64,000 nucleotides of DNA from Vulcanimicrobiota bacterium (GTDB taxonomy: Bacteria > Vulcanimicrobiota > Vulcanimicrobiia > Vulcanimicrobiales > Vulcanimicrobiaceae): the NCBI GenBank assembly GCA_003161435.1, contig PMOS01000024.1, positions 1-64,000 of the forward strand, written 5' to 3'. Shown in pieces: positions 45,600 to 54,119 of this stretch; positions within the stretch are counted from its first letter, which is position 1; the number at the start of each line of letters is the position of its first letter. A model generated the notes under the pieces. That model was not told the DNA's origin. It worked only from the letters and a program-made list of their open reading frames with translations, and made no database searches. A program made the translations under genes and the position numbers.

Positions 45600-45905
45600 T
45601 CAGCCTCGCAGCGCCGAGACTTCGTCGACGTCGACGTGCGCCGAGCGGCGGAACGTCATCGTGACGATCGCGAGGCCGATCGCGGCCTCTGCGGCGGCGA
45701 CGGTGATCACGAGGAATGCGAAGACGTGGCCCGTGTTGTTCACCCACGCGCGCGCGTAGGCCACCAGGGCGAGGTTCGCGGCGTTGAACAGCAGCTCGAT
45801 CGACATCAGCATGATCAGCGGATTGCGCCGCGCGATCACCCCGACGACGCCGATGAAGAACAGGACGGCGGAGAGCGCGACGTAGCTCTCGGGCGACACG
45901 GTCAT
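45600..45905 (-). CDS. nuoK: NADH-quinone oxidoreductase subunit K
   Basis: 101 residues, standard length. Three membrane helices with the conserved glutamates of the E-channel (LMSIELLFNAANLALVAYA; AAAEAAIGLAIV). It helps carry coupling energy from the quinone site to the pumps. Start ATG 45905 overlaps the nuoJ stop (ATGA). Confidence 0.97.
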   Translation of the reverse strand: MTVSPESYVALSAVLFFIGVVGVIARRNPLIMLMSIELLFNAANLALVAYARAWVNNTGHVFAFLVITVAAAEAAIGLAIVTMTFRRSAHVDVDEVSALRG

Positions 45906-46513
45906 CCGTTGTCATCCTGAGCTTGTCGAAGGGCCTTCACGATCGGCTCGCGCACGCCGGGGCGGCGTTTCTTCCGTCGCCCCTCGACCGCACCGGGAGT
46001 GGCGTCACCGGCGATCAGCACGACGCCGATCACGGCCACCATCAGGATGAACGCGGTGACTTCGAACGGCAGCAGGTTGGTGGTGAACAGCGCCGCACCG
46101 AAATTGGCGACGCTGCCGAACGCGTTCGCGTCGCCGGTCGTGCCGTTGGTCGTGGCTGTCGACACGACGGTGATCGGCGTGTGCAGCGCGGTGACGGTGA
46201 GCCCGGCCAGCGTCAGCACGGCGATCGCCAGCGCGGGGATGAGGATGCGCGGTGCCTTGTCGGGGCCGACCTCGAACGGCCGCGTACCGCTCGACAGCAG
46301 CGCGATGACGAACACGAACAGGATCAGGATCGCGCCGCTGTACACGACGATCTGCATCACCGCCAGGAACTCCGCCTGCAGCGTGAGGTACATGGCGGCG
46401 AGCGCGATGAAGTTCGCCAGCAGCCCGACGACCGAGTAGACCGGCTTCTGCGCCGTCACCGTGAACACCGCGCTCGCGATCAGGACCAGGGCAAGGATCC
46501 CGAAGACGATCAC
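45902..46513 (-). CDS. nuoJ: NADH-quinone oxidoreductase subunit J
   Basis: 203 residues from GTG 46513, in a GTGA overlap with the nuoI stop. Five membrane helices; the third has the conserved MQIVVYSGAILILFVFVI stretch with the pi-bulge region. A loop of about 30 residues rich in Thr/Asn (STATTNGTTGDANAFG) precedes helix four. The C-terminal tail is basic (GRRKKRRPG) and ends ALRQAQDDNG. Those last residues are encoded by a copy of the dispersed palindromic repeat, an unusual end for this subunit. Confidence 0.95.
   Translation of the reverse strand: MIVFGILALVLIASAVFTVTAQKPVYSVVGLLANFIALAAMYLTLQAEFLAVMQIVVYSGAILILFVFVIALLSSGTRPFEVGPDKAPRILIPALAIAVLTLAGLTVTALHTPITVVSTATTNGTTGDANAFGSVANFGAALFTTNLLPFEVTAFILMVAVIGVVLIAGDATPGAVEGRRKKRRPGVREPIVKALRQAQDDNG
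45910..45933 (-). repeat. dispersed palindromic repeat forming the 3' end of nuoJ
   Basis: On the minus strand the segment reads CCCTTCGACAAGCTCAGGATGACA, a close match to the repeat arm at 60850-60872. It is translated as ALRQAQDD at the end of NuoJ. Confidence 0.75.
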
Positions 46514-47133
46514 CGCGGCTCATCCTGCGTTTGTCGGAGGGCGGCGAGTCCGCGGCGCTGGGTGCGCAAGATGTGACCGCGGTTCGTCGCGTCGTAGCCC
46601 TCGGCGATGTCGACCGTATCCTTCGCGCGCATCACGCCGCCCAGGTCGGCCGGGATCCCGTTGGGCCGCTCGTCGGGCGGCGTGCCGGTGCCGGCTTCGG
46701 GCGGGACGAGCAAACGATCTTTGGCGTACACGAACGCGCCGCGCCGGTAGTCGGCCATCTCGAAGCGCGGCGTGAGCACGATCGCGTCGGTCGGACACGC
46801 TTCTTCGCACAGACCGCAGAAGATACAGCGCAGCTCGTCGATCTCGTAGCGCGCGGCGTACCGCTCGCCCGGCGAGCGGCGGTCTTCGGGCGTGTTCTCG
46901 GCCCCGATCACGGTGATCGCGTTGGCCGGGCAGGCGATCGCGCACAGCTCGCAGCCGATGCAGCGCTCCTTGCCGTCGTCGTAACGGCGCAGCTCGTGCA
47001 GCCCGTGGAAGCGCGGCGCGTGCTGCTTCTTGACCGACGGGTACTGGATCGTCGGCATCTTCTTGAACATGTAGCTGAACGTCGTCGAGAACCCGCGCAT
47101 CAGGGCGCCGACGTTGAAGAGGTTCTTACGCAT
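46510..47133 (-). CDS. nuoI: NADH-quinone oxidoreductase subunit I
   Basis: 207 residues. Two 4Fe-4S ferredoxin motifs: C58, C61, C64, C68 (CIGCELCAIACP) and C103, C106, C109, C113 (CIFCGLCEEACP). They hold clusters N6a and N6b, which pass electrons toward NuoB. The N-terminal amphipathic helix (about 8-24) sits on the membrane. The tail after about residue 165 ends LAALRQTQDEPR, where a degenerate repeat copy supplies the last codons. The start ATG 47133 overlaps the nuoH end by eight bases. Confidence 0.96.
   Translation of the reverse strand: MRKNLFNVGALMRGFSTTFSYMFKKMPTIQYPSVKKQHAPRFHGLHELRRYDDGKERCIGCELCAIACPANAITVIGAENTPEDRRSPGERYAARYEIDELRCIFCGLCEEACPTDAIVLTPRFEMADYRRGAFVYAKDRLLVPPEAGTGTPPDERPNGIPADLGGVMRAKDTVDIAEGYDATNRGHILRTQRRGLAALRQTQDEPR
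46516..46539 (-). repeat. degenerate palindromic repeat forming the 3' end of nuoI
   Basis: The minus strand reads CCCTCCGACAAACGCAGGATGA, differing from the nuoJ copy at a few positions. It is read in the same frame (ALRQTQDE) as in nuoJ. Confidence 0.5.
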
Positions 47134-48139
47134 GGGTCGGCCACACCGCCACGGCTACCGCCGTCAGGATCAAGTTGAGGGTCGCGACCGGGAGCAGCAC
47201 TTTCCACCCGAAGTCCATCAGGCGGTCGTAACGGAAGCGCGGCAGCGTCGAGCGCAACCAGATGTAGAAAAACAAGAACGCGGCCGCCTTGAGGATGAAC
47301 CACCCCAGGCCGACGAAACCGCCCGACGGCAGCCCCGGGATCGGCGAGTTCCAGCCGCCCAAGAAGAGCAGCGTCGCCAAGCACGAAACCGTGATCATGT
47401 TGAGGTACTCGGCGATGAAGAACAGTCCGAACCGCAGCCCCGAGTACTCGGTGTGGAACCCGCCGACCAGCTCGGTTTCCGCTTCGACCAGGTCGAACGG
47501 CGCGCGGTTGGTTTCGGCGACCGCCGTTATCACGTAGATCAGGAAGCCGATGATCTGCGGGATGACGAACCACAGCCGAAGCTGCGCGTTGACGATGTCG
47601 CCGAGCGCCGTCGAACCGGTGAGGATCAGCACGCCGATCACCGACATCGTCATCGACAGCTCGTACGAGATCATCTGCGCGGTGGAGCGCACCGACCCGA
47701 GCAGCGGAAACTTCGAGCCCGACGCCCAGCCGGCCAGCGAGATCCCGTAGACGCCGATCGAGCCGATCGCGAAGATGAACAGGATCCCCGCGTTGACGTT
47801 GCCGACTGACCACAACGTCCCGTCGGCACTGGCCGAGAACGGGATGATCGCGAACACTCCCATCGCGCAGATCAGCGAGATGAAGGGCGCGAGCCGGTAG
47901 ATCAGCGGGTCGGCGGTGTCGGGGGTGAGGTCTTCCTTGAAGATCATCTTCACCGCGTCCGCTGCCGGCTGCAGCAGGCCCCAAGGCCCGACCCGGTTCG
48001 GTCCCGGCCGCAGCTGCATCCAGCCCATCACCTTGCGCTCGGCCAGCATCGAGTAGGCGAAGGTCGTGATCACGACCCCCAGCACGACCGCGGATTTGAT
48101 CAGCACGACGATCCAGATCGGGATCGCGCTCACGCTCAC
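47126..48139 (-). CDS. nuoH: NADH-quinone oxidoreductase subunit H
   Basis: 337 residues from GTG 48139, in GTGA overlap with the nuoG stop; a second GTG lies two codons later. About eight membrane helices. Family marks are ERKVMGWMQLRPGPNRVGPW (34-53), KMIFKEDLTP, AETNRAPFDLVEAETELVGG (quinone-site acidic loop) and the LRSTLPRFRYDRLM end. It forms the quinone chamber with NuoB and NuoD and links to the E-channel. Confidence 0.97.
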   Translation of the reverse strand: MSVSAIPIWIVVLIKSAVVLGVVITTFAYSMLAERKVMGWMQLRPGPNRVGPWGLLQPAADAVKMIFKEDLTPDTADPLIYRLAPFISLICAMGVFAIIPFSASADGTLWSVGNVNAGILFIFAIGSIGVYGISLAGWASGSKFPLLGSVRSTAQMISYELSMTMSVIGVLILTGSTALGDIVNAQLRLWFVIPQIIGFLIYVITAVAETNRAPFDLVEAETELVGGFHTEYSGLRFGLFFIAEYLNMITVSCLATLLFLGGWNSPIPGLPSGGFVGLGWFILKAAAFLFFYIWLRSTLPRFRYDRLMDFGWKVLLPVATLNLILTAVAVAVWPTHA

Positions 48140-50355
48140 GCGCTCACCAAGGACTTCTCGACGCGGACCGCCGCGGTACCCAGCGCGTTGAGCGGCGCGC
48201 CCGGGAGTCCGTCGACGAGCGCGACCGCGCCGGCCGGGATGCGCGGGTCGACGACCACGACGAGCTCGCGCAGGGTAGCACCGCCCGCCGCCGCGACGTT
48301 CACCAGATCGCCGGCCTCGACGCCGATTGCGACTGCGGTCTTCGGGCAAATCGACGCGCGCGGTCGCGTTCGCAACTCGGCGATGCGCGGATCGAACGCG
48401 AGCGTCCCGCCGCCGGTGAAGATCGTGTGCTCGGCGATCACGCGCAACTCGCCGGGCCCGCCGGCGGCGCGCGGCTGCGCGATGAGGTCGGCGGCCGCCG
48501 GTGCCGCCGGCGGAGTGCGCACCAGCTCGCGCACGCGCGCTTCGACGGCATCGGGCAGCGGCAGATCGATGCCCAGCTTCTCGGCCAGCTCGACGATCAC
48601 GTCGCCGTCGGCGAGTAGCCCCTCCGGCGAGCGCACCGATCCGAGGACCGGCAGGACGTCGCCGGCGAAATCGGTCGTCGTCCCGCTCTTCTCGAACGCG
48701 CTGCACACCGGCAGGACGAGGTTCGCGAACTCGGCGGTCTCGGTCATGAACAGCTCGGTGACGACGACGAACGGCGTCGCGCGCAGCGCCGCCTCGACCA
48801 GCGAACGATCGGGGAAACGCAGCATCGGATTGGCACCGAGGATCGCCAGGACGCCGAGTTTTCCGTCGCGCGCGGCTTCGAGCATCGCGCGCGTGTTGAG
48901 CGCGCCGTCGTGCGGGCGCATGCCGAGCGCATCGGCGCCGCGGCCGTTCGGCGTCTCGGGCAGCACGTAACGATCGGCGGGAAAGGCGTGCAAAGGCGCG
49001 GTCAGCTCCGGGCCGCCGGGGATCATCACGCCGTCCCAGATCACCGCCATCTTGCCCGGCGCGTCACCGAGCGCGGCCCGCAGCTCGTCGGTGGTCGACG
49101 CATGGGTTTCGGGGACGAAGCTGTTCGCGTAGTGATCGCCGACCGAGATCAGCCGCGCGCCGTTGCGCGAGACAGCCTTGCGGATGCGCAGATCGAGCAC
49201 CGGGGCGAGCTCTGACGGCGGGCGACCGATCGTCACGATCGTGCTCGCGTGCTCGAGGTCGACGTGGTTGGCGAACGAGTCACTGTGCACGATGCTCTGC
49301 TCGCCGACGCGATGGTCGATGTTCTCGATCCCCAGCGCGCGGAACAGGTGCTGCGCAAGGTAGGCCTCTTCGTTGAGCAGCCGGCCGCCGCCGATGACGC
49401 CCGCATTCGCGCCGGCCTTCTTCAGCTCGGCGGCCCACAGCGCGAGCGCATCGTCCCAGTCGATCTGCACCCAGACACCATCTTGCTTGAGCAGCGGCGA
49501 GCTCAAGCGCCGCTCGTCCTGCACGAAGCCGATGTTGTAGCGCCCGCGGTCGCACAGCCAGGAGTCCGAGAGCGCGTCGTCCTCGGGGACGCTCATCGTG
49601 CGCAAGAGCGCGTCGCCGCGCTCGTCGACGTGCATCTGACAGCCGACCGCGCACTGCGTGCACGAGGTGGTGGTGCGGTGATTGTCCCACGGTCGCGAAC
49701 GGAACCGGTACGTCTTGGAGGTGAGCGCGCCGACCGGGCACAGCTCGGTGACGTTGCCGGTGAAGTCCGAGACGTACGGTTTTCCGGTCGCCGTCGCAAT
49801 GATCACGTGCGCGCCGCGGTCGTCGGTGCGCAGCGACTGCTCGCGCGTGATGATGTCGTCGAAGCGCACGCAGCGCTGGCAGACGATGCAGCGCTCCTCG
49901 TCGAGCACGATCGTGGGCCCGAGGTCGACCGCCTTGGGCTTGGGCATTTTCGGCTCGAGCATCCGCGAGGCGCCCTGGCCCCACGCCATCGCGTAGTCCT
50001 GGAGATCGCATTCGCCGCCCTTGTCGCAGATCGGGCAGTCCAGCGGGTGGTTGAGCAGGAAGAACTCGAGGATCGCGCGCCGCCCGTCGTCGACCCGCGG
50101 GTTCTGCGTGTGCACCTTCATCCCGTCGGCGACGGGCGTGTTGCACGCGATCTGCAGCTTGGGCATCCCGTCGATCTCGACCAAGCAGATGCGGCACAGC
50201 CCGGCCGGGCCGAGCTTCTCATGATAGCAGTACACCGGGATGTCGGTGTTGATCGCCTTGGCGGCCTCGACCAGCAGCGTCCCCTTGGGCACGCGCACGT
50301 CGACGCCGTCGATCGTGACGGTGACGAGATCGGTCTGCGGCACGGTGGCGGACAC
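48136..50355 (-). CDS. nuoG: NADH-quinone oxidoreductase subunit G
   Basis: 739 residues from GTG 50355. The N-terminal 2Fe-2S domain has CYHEKLGPAGLCRIC then ACNTP (cluster N1b). Next is the His/Cys-bound 4Fe-4S site HPLDCPICDKGGECD, the CIVCQRC...CPVGAL site, and CTQCAVGC in the molybdopterin-type domain (N7-like cluster). The remainder is the molybdopterin oxidoreductase-type fold without cofactor. It carries electrons between NuoF and NuoI in the peripheral arm. It starts directly after the stop of a tiny membrane gene. Confidence 0.96.
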   Translation of the reverse strand: MSATVPQTDLVTVTIDGVDVRVPKGTLLVEAAKAINTDIPVYCYHEKLGPAGLCRICLVEIDGMPKLQIACNTPVADGMKVHTQNPRVDDGRRAILEFFLLNHPLDCPICDKGGECDLQDYAMAWGQGASRMLEPKMPKPKAVDLGPTIVLDEERCIVCQRCVRFDDIITREQSLRTDDRGAHVIIATATGKPYVSDFTGNVTELCPVGALTSKTYRFRSRPWDNHRTTTSCTQCAVGCQMHVDERGDALLRTMSVPEDDALSDSWLCDRGRYNIGFVQDERRLSSPLLKQDGVWVQIDWDDALALWAAELKKAGANAGVIGGGRLLNEEAYLAQHLFRALGIENIDHRVGEQSIVHSDSFANHVDLEHASTIVTIGRPPSELAPVLDLRIRKAVSRNGARLISVGDHYANSFVPETHASTTDELRAALGDAPGKMAVIWDGVMIPGGPELTAPLHAFPADRYVLPETPNGRGADALGMRPHDGALNTRAMLEAARDGKLGVLAILGANPMLRFPDRSLVEAALRATPFVVVTELFMTETAEFANLVLPVCSAFEKSGTTTDFAGDVLPVLGSVRSPEGLLADGDVIVELAEKLGIDLPLPDAVEARVRELVRTPPAAPAAADLIAQPRAAGGPGELRVIAEHTIFTGGGTLAFDPRIAELRTRPRASICPKTAVAIGVEAGDLVNVAAAGGATLRELVVVVDPRIPAGAVALVDGLPGAPLNALGTAAVRVEKSLVSA

Positions 50356-50580
50356 TTAGCGCGACCTCCTGGTCGTCAAAAAGAAGATGATGGCGGCCAG
50401 CAAGAACCCGCCGGCGAGCCCGTAGAGCTTCCCGACCGTTTGGCTGTGCGCGTTGCTGCGCGCCAACAGCGAGGCGGTGATGTCGAGCACGCACGCAGCG
50501 GCAACGCAGGCAAACAGGATCCGCTGCTTCCCGCGCGGCGTGCTCACGAAGAGAGAGTACCGGCGGCCGAGATCGTTCAT
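50356..50580 (-). CDS. tiny two-helix membrane protein inside the nuo operon, copy B
   Basis: 74 residues from ATG 50580, in ATGA overlap with its paralogue upstream. Its stop abuts the nuoG start. The N-terminus MNDLGRRYSLFVSTPRGKQR is nearly the same as that of the upstream gene. Two hydrophobic helices (about 21-40 and 53-68) and a basic tail (TTRRSR) predict both ends in the cytoplasm. No known complex I subunit of this type was recognised. The tight coupling on both sides suggests a lineage-specific accessory subunit or assembly factor of complex I. Confidence 0.75.
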   Translation of the reverse strand: MNDLGRRYSLFVSTPRGKQRILFACVAAACVLDITASLLARSNAHSQTVGKLYGLAGGFLLAAIIFFLTTRRSR

Positions 50581-50807
50581 CGGGCGGCCTTCCGGTTCAC
50601 GAACATGAACACGACGGCGACCAGGACCAAACCGAGCCCGGCACCGGTGAGCGCGTGCAGCAGCTTGACGTCCGCGTACGGAGTGTTCCCCAGCAGTACG
50701 CTTGCGAGGTTCAGCAAGACGCCCACGGTGAGGATGAGTTTGACGATGAGCTGCTTGCCGGCCTTCGTACTCGCGAAGAGCTGATAGCGGCGGCCAAGAT
50801 CGTTCAT
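50577..50807 (-). CDS. tiny two-helix membrane protein inside the nuo operon, copy A
   Basis: 76 residues from ATG 50807, overlapping the nuoF stop by one base (TGATG). MNDLGRRYQLFASTKAGKQ is shared with copy B in 14 of 19 positions or so. The helices are about 21-41 and 49-70, with a basic RKAAR tail. The pair clearly arose by tandem duplication. Unknown function. Insertion between the genes for the NADH-binding subunit and NuoG, with translational coupling, points to stoichiometric production with complex I. Confidence 0.75.
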   Translation of the reverse strand: MNDLGRRYQLFASTKAGKQLIVKLILTVGVLLNLASVLLGNTPYADVKLLHALTGAGLGLVLVAVVFMFVNRKAAR

Positions 50808-52081
50808 CAGACCGCGACCTGCTGCGCCGGCCGTTTGATGTAGGCGCGGAACTGGTCTTCGTAGCGGGTGATCACCGACGCCAGGAACGGTTCGATCGAG
50901 TCGCCCAGCGCGCACAGGTTCAATCCGGTCAGCTGGTGCGCGGCGGATTTGATCACGTCGACGTCCGAGTCGACGCCGCGGCCGTCGAGGATGCGCTCGA
51001 GCGTGCGCTGCAACCAGTGTCCGCCTTCGCGGCACGGCGTGCACTGTCCGCACGACTCGTGCGAGAAGAACCGGATCAGCGCGTAGGAGGCCTTCACGAA
51101 ATCGGTCGTGTCGTCGAACACGACCATCGCGCCCGAACCCAGCATCGAGCCCGCTTTGGTGACCGAGTCGAAGTCGTACGAGACGTCGAGGTGCTCTTCG
51201 AACAGACAGGCCGACGAACCGCCGCCCGGCTGCACGCCCATGAACGTGCGCCCCGGGCGCAGTCCCCCGGCGCAATCGTAGATCAGTTGCCGAATCGTGG
51301 TGCCGAGTGCAACCTCGTAGTTGCCGGGCTTGGCGACGTGGCCCGAGATCGAGACGACCTTGTAGCCCGGCGAGCGCTCGGGGCCGACTTTGGCGAACCA
51401 CTCCGCGCCGTTGCGCATGATGTACGGCAGATATGCGAGCGTCTCGACGTTGTTCACGACGGTCGGTTCACCGTACAAGCCTTTGACGGCCGGGAACGGC
51501 GGCTTCAACCGCGGCTCGCCGCGCTTGCCCTCGAGCGAGTTCAACAGACCCGTCTCTTCGCCGCAGATGTACGCACCAGCGCCGCGGTGGATGGTGAGCT
51601 CGAGATTCGTGTCCGTGCCGAACAGCTTCTCGCCGATGAAGCCGGCATCGCGCGCTTGGCGGACGGCGTCGCGCATGATCTCGTACCCGCGCTTGAACTC
51701 GCCCCGAATGTAGATGTATGCGTGCGTGCAGCCGATCGCGTACGCGCCGATCAACATCCCCTCGATGATTTGATGCGGCGTCTGCTCGAGCAGCATGTGG
51801 TCTTTGAACGTGCCGGGCTCGGCTTCGTCGCAGTTGCACACCAGGTAGCGCGGGTGCCCGTTGTTGGGCAGGAACGACCACTTGCGTCCGGTCGGAAACC
51901 CGGCTCCGCCGCGACCGCGCAGGTTCGAGCCGTTGCAGATGTCAGACACCGCTTTGGGCGACAGCTCGGCGATCGCGCGGCGCAGTTGCTCGTAGCCGCC
52001 TTGGGCCGCATAGACGGCGAGGTCGCGCAGGTTCAACTCGCCGATGCCCTTGGTGAGGACCGGCGTGATCAGCTCCGGCAT
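50807..52081 (-). CDS. nuoF: NADH-quinone oxidoreductase subunit F
   Basis: 424 residues. NADH/FMN site: RGRGGAGFPTGRKW (about 55-68) and the following CNCDEAEPGTFKD. GAGAYICGEETGLLNSLEG is the FMN/NAD Rossmann-like signature. The 4Fe-4S cluster N3 is held by ESCGQCTPCREG plus a later Cys in LNLCALGD. It oxidises NADH and passes electrons to NuoE/NuoG clusters. Start ATG 52081 overlaps the nuoE stop by one base (TGATG). Confidence 0.97.
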   Translation of the reverse strand: MPELITPVLTKGIGELNLRDLAVYAAQGGYEQLRRAIAELSPKAVSDICNGSNLRGRGGAGFPTGRKWSFLPNNGHPRYLVCNCDEAEPGTFKDHMLLEQTPHQIIEGMLIGAYAIGCTHAYIYIRGEFKRGYEIMRDAVRQARDAGFIGEKLFGTDTNLELTIHRGAGAYICGEETGLLNSLEGKRGEPRLKPPFPAVKGLYGEPTVVNNVETLAYLPYIMRNGAEWFAKVGPERSPGYKVVSISGHVAKPGNYEVALGTTIRQLIYDCAGGLRPGRTFMGVQPGGGSSACLFEEHLDVSYDFDSVTKAGSMLGSGAMVVFDDTTDFVKASYALIRFFSHESCGQCTPCREGGHWLQRTLERILDGRGVDSDVDVIKSAAHQLTGLNLCALGDSIEPFLASVITRYEDQFRAYIKRPAQQVAV

Positions 52082-52917
52082 CAGTGATCCGCCTCGGCGA
52101 GCTCGGGGCGCAGCGCCGTCTCGTGCACCAGCCGTTCATTCGAGCGCGTCTCGTACTGCGGACGGCCGACGATGAGATCGAACATCACCAAGCCGCTCGC
52201 ATCGCCGACGCCGCCGGCGTTGTTCGGATTCGACACGCCCAAGGCCCCGGCCGACTTGAGGCCCGTGTCTTGCGCGACTTTCCAGCTGCGGCCCGGCCGC
52301 ACCGTCTGCGGCAGCGGCGCGATCTCGTAGCTTCCCGCGCGAATTGCGGCCAGCATGGCGTCGACCGACTCGCGGGTGAGGTCGTAGACGAACTCGAGGT
52401 TCACCTGTGCGCACGGCGCGCGATCGCAGGCGGCGAGGCACTCGACCTCTTCGTACGACATCAGGCCGTCGGCCGTCGTCTCATGATGCTGAACGCCGAT
52501 CTGCTCGCGGGCGTACGCCATGATCTCTTCCGCGCCGTTGAGCATGCACGACAGATTCCGGCAGATCTGGATCATGTACTTGCCGACCGGGCGGCGGAAC
52601 AGCAGCGTGTAGAACGAGATCGTCGACTCGACGGTCGCCGGCGTTTCGCCGACCAGATGCGCGATCGCCGCCAGCGCGTCGGCCGAGACGTAGCCTTCCT
52701 GCTCTTGGAACAAGTGCGCCAGCGGGATCAGCGCGGAGCGCTTCTGCTCGTACTGCGCGATCATCGGTTCGATCTGCGGCAACAGTTGCGCGTAGAGCGC
52801 ATCGAAAGCGTTCCCCGCACGCTGGACATACGGCGACCAGTCGGCCGGCGCGATGGCTGCGGCGACCGCGTCGGGGCCAGGGTGGACGCCGGTCGCGGCG
52901 TCGGACTGGGTGGTCAC
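52081..52917 (-). CDS. nuoE: NADH-quinone oxidoreductase subunit E
   Basis: 278 residues from GTG 52917, longer than the usual 160-180. The thioredoxin-like 2Fe-2S domain (about 45-205) has C119, C124, C160 and C164 (CRNLSC; ECLAACDRAPC). There is an N-terminal extension of about 40 residues and a C-terminal one of about 70 (GLKSAGALGVSNPNNAGG and after) with no recognised domain. Cluster N1a lies here. It is the first gene of the second nuo block and begins the nuoEF-x-y-GHIJKLMN run. Confidence 0.95.
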   Translation of the reverse strand: MTTQSDAATGVHPGPDAVAAAIAPADWSPYVQRAGNAFDALYAQLLPQIEPMIAQYEQKRSALIPLAHLFQEQEGYVSADALAAIAHLVGETPATVESTISFYTLLFRRPVGKYMIQICRNLSCMLNGAEEIMAYAREQIGVQHHETTADGLMSYEEVECLAACDRAPCAQVNLEFVYDLTRESVDAMLAAIRAGSYEIAPLPQTVRPGRSWKVAQDTGLKSAGALGVSNPNNAGGVGDASGLVMFDLIVGRPQYETRSNERLVHETALRPELAEADH

Positions 52918-53058
52918 CGGTGATCCGCCCGTAGGTCCGAAGAGTGAACGAGAAAGCGCGGCATCGACCGGCTTTCCTTCGGATTGTAAAGCGCCCGCGC
53001 CTTCGGATCGTGCGCCTGTTTGGGCACGACATTTGTCGCACCAGCCGATGGCGTACGG

Positions 53059-53226
53059 TCAGAGCCAGTAGCCTTGGCCCCAGTCGAGCTCGCAACTCTT
53101 GGGGCGCGGCGGTAACGGCACGACGCCGCCGGTGACGTCGCAGCGCAGCACGTTATTGGAGTAGACACAGCCGATGCCGTGCGACGGCGTTCGCGACCGA
53201 GCGACGGCTTCTTTTTCTCCGCGGCG
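53059..53226 (-). pseudogene. remnant of a small secreted Cys-rich (DUF6636-like) protein
   Basis: In the minus strand directly after the SDR stop, an open frame of 55 codons with no ATG, GTG or TTG at its beginning encodes GIGCVYSNNVLRCDVTGG and then PPRPKSCELDWGQGYW before a stop. This matches what I remember of the core of DUF6636-type exported proteins (GNIGCVYS...LRCD...DCD.DWG). Signal peptide and the usual C-terminal half are missing. A downstream segment in another frame (HDPKARALYN) could be the rest after a frameshift. The region 52918-53226 otherwise shows no gene. Confidence 0.4.
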
Positions 53227-53997
53227 CTACAGCAGCGACCGCACGAAGCCGCCGTCGACGGCGATCGTCTGCCCGGTGACGTACCGTGCGCCCTCGCCGC
53301 ACAAGAACGCGACCAGCGGCGCGAACTCTTCGGGCGTACCCACCCTCTTCATCGGGACCTCGGCTTGCGCCGCTGCACGAATCGCGTCGTCGTCTCCCCC
53401 GTAGATCTGCCGCAACCGGTCGGTGAGGATGCGGCCGGTCGCGATCACGTTGATCGTGACGCCGTCGGGCGCGACTTGCCCCGAGAGCGTCTTGAGCGCA
53501 GCGACCAGCGCCGTGCGATACGCGTTGGAGAGCACGAGATTGGGGATCGGCGCCTTGACCGAGGTCGACGTCAGCGCGACGACGCGGCCCCAGCCGCGCT
53601 CGCGCATCGCCGGCACCGTCGCGTACACCAGGTCGAGCATGCTGCGCAGCGTCCCGTGATAGGCGGCGTCCCAGTCGGGGAGCGTCATATCCAAGAACGT
53701 GCCGGGCTTCGGTCCACCGCCGTTGGCGATCACGATGTCGACGCCGCCGAACGCGTCGCGCACCTCGTCGACGAGCTTGGCCATCGCACCGGGCTCGTTC
53801 TGGTCGACCGCAAACGCGCGCGCTTTTTTCGCGCCGAGCGTCAGCGCGTCGCCGGCGAGCTGTTCCAAGCGATCGCGGCGGCGCGCGGCGAGCGCCAGGG
53901 TCGCGCCCTCGCAGGCGAGTTGCTTGGCGACGGCCTCGCCGATCCCCGAGCTGGCACCGGTGACGAGCGCAACCTTACCGACGATCTCCAAGTCCAC
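53227..53997 (-). CDS. short-chain dehydrogenase/reductase with altered active site
   Basis: 256 residues. Rossmann start with TGASSGIG (13-20) for NAD(P) binding, NGGG (about 92-95) in place of NAG, and the C-terminal [18 protein letters not shown] typical of FabG-like SDRs. At the active site the usual YxxxK is missing: the TSTSV serine strand is followed by [11 protein letters not shown], so Ser and Arg appear to sit where Tyr and Lys are expected. This LSNxxR pattern marks a known atypical SDR subgroup. Substrate unknown. It lies between the two nuo blocks on the same strand. Confidence 0.85.
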   Translation of the reverse strand: MDLEIVGKVALVTGASSGIGEAVAKQLACEGATLALAARRRDRLEQLAGDALTLGAKKARAFAVDQNEPGAMAKLVDEVRDAFGGVDIVIANGGGPKPGTFLDMTLPDWDAAYHGTLRSMLDLVYATVPAMRERGWGRVVALTSTSVKAPIPNLVLSNAYRTALVAALKTLSGQVAPDGVTINVIATGRILTDRLRQIYGGDDDAIRAAAQAEVPMKRVGTPEEFAPLVAFLCGEGARYVTGQTIAVDGGFVRSLL

Positions 53998-54119
53998 GAA
54001 CGACCTCCGAACGGGCTTCGATACTCTTCGCTTAGACCGCAGCGTGGGTGAGGCCCCCGCTGCCGTGCCGAGAGGCCGAGCAAGCTAGCCAGAGAATGGC
54101 CCCGGTCCGGAGGATACCC

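Noticed and set aside
52914-53168. 84-residue minus-strand open frame before nuoE
   Set aside because: No ribosome site or family; its first part overlaps the more convincing DUF6636-like fragment in another frame.
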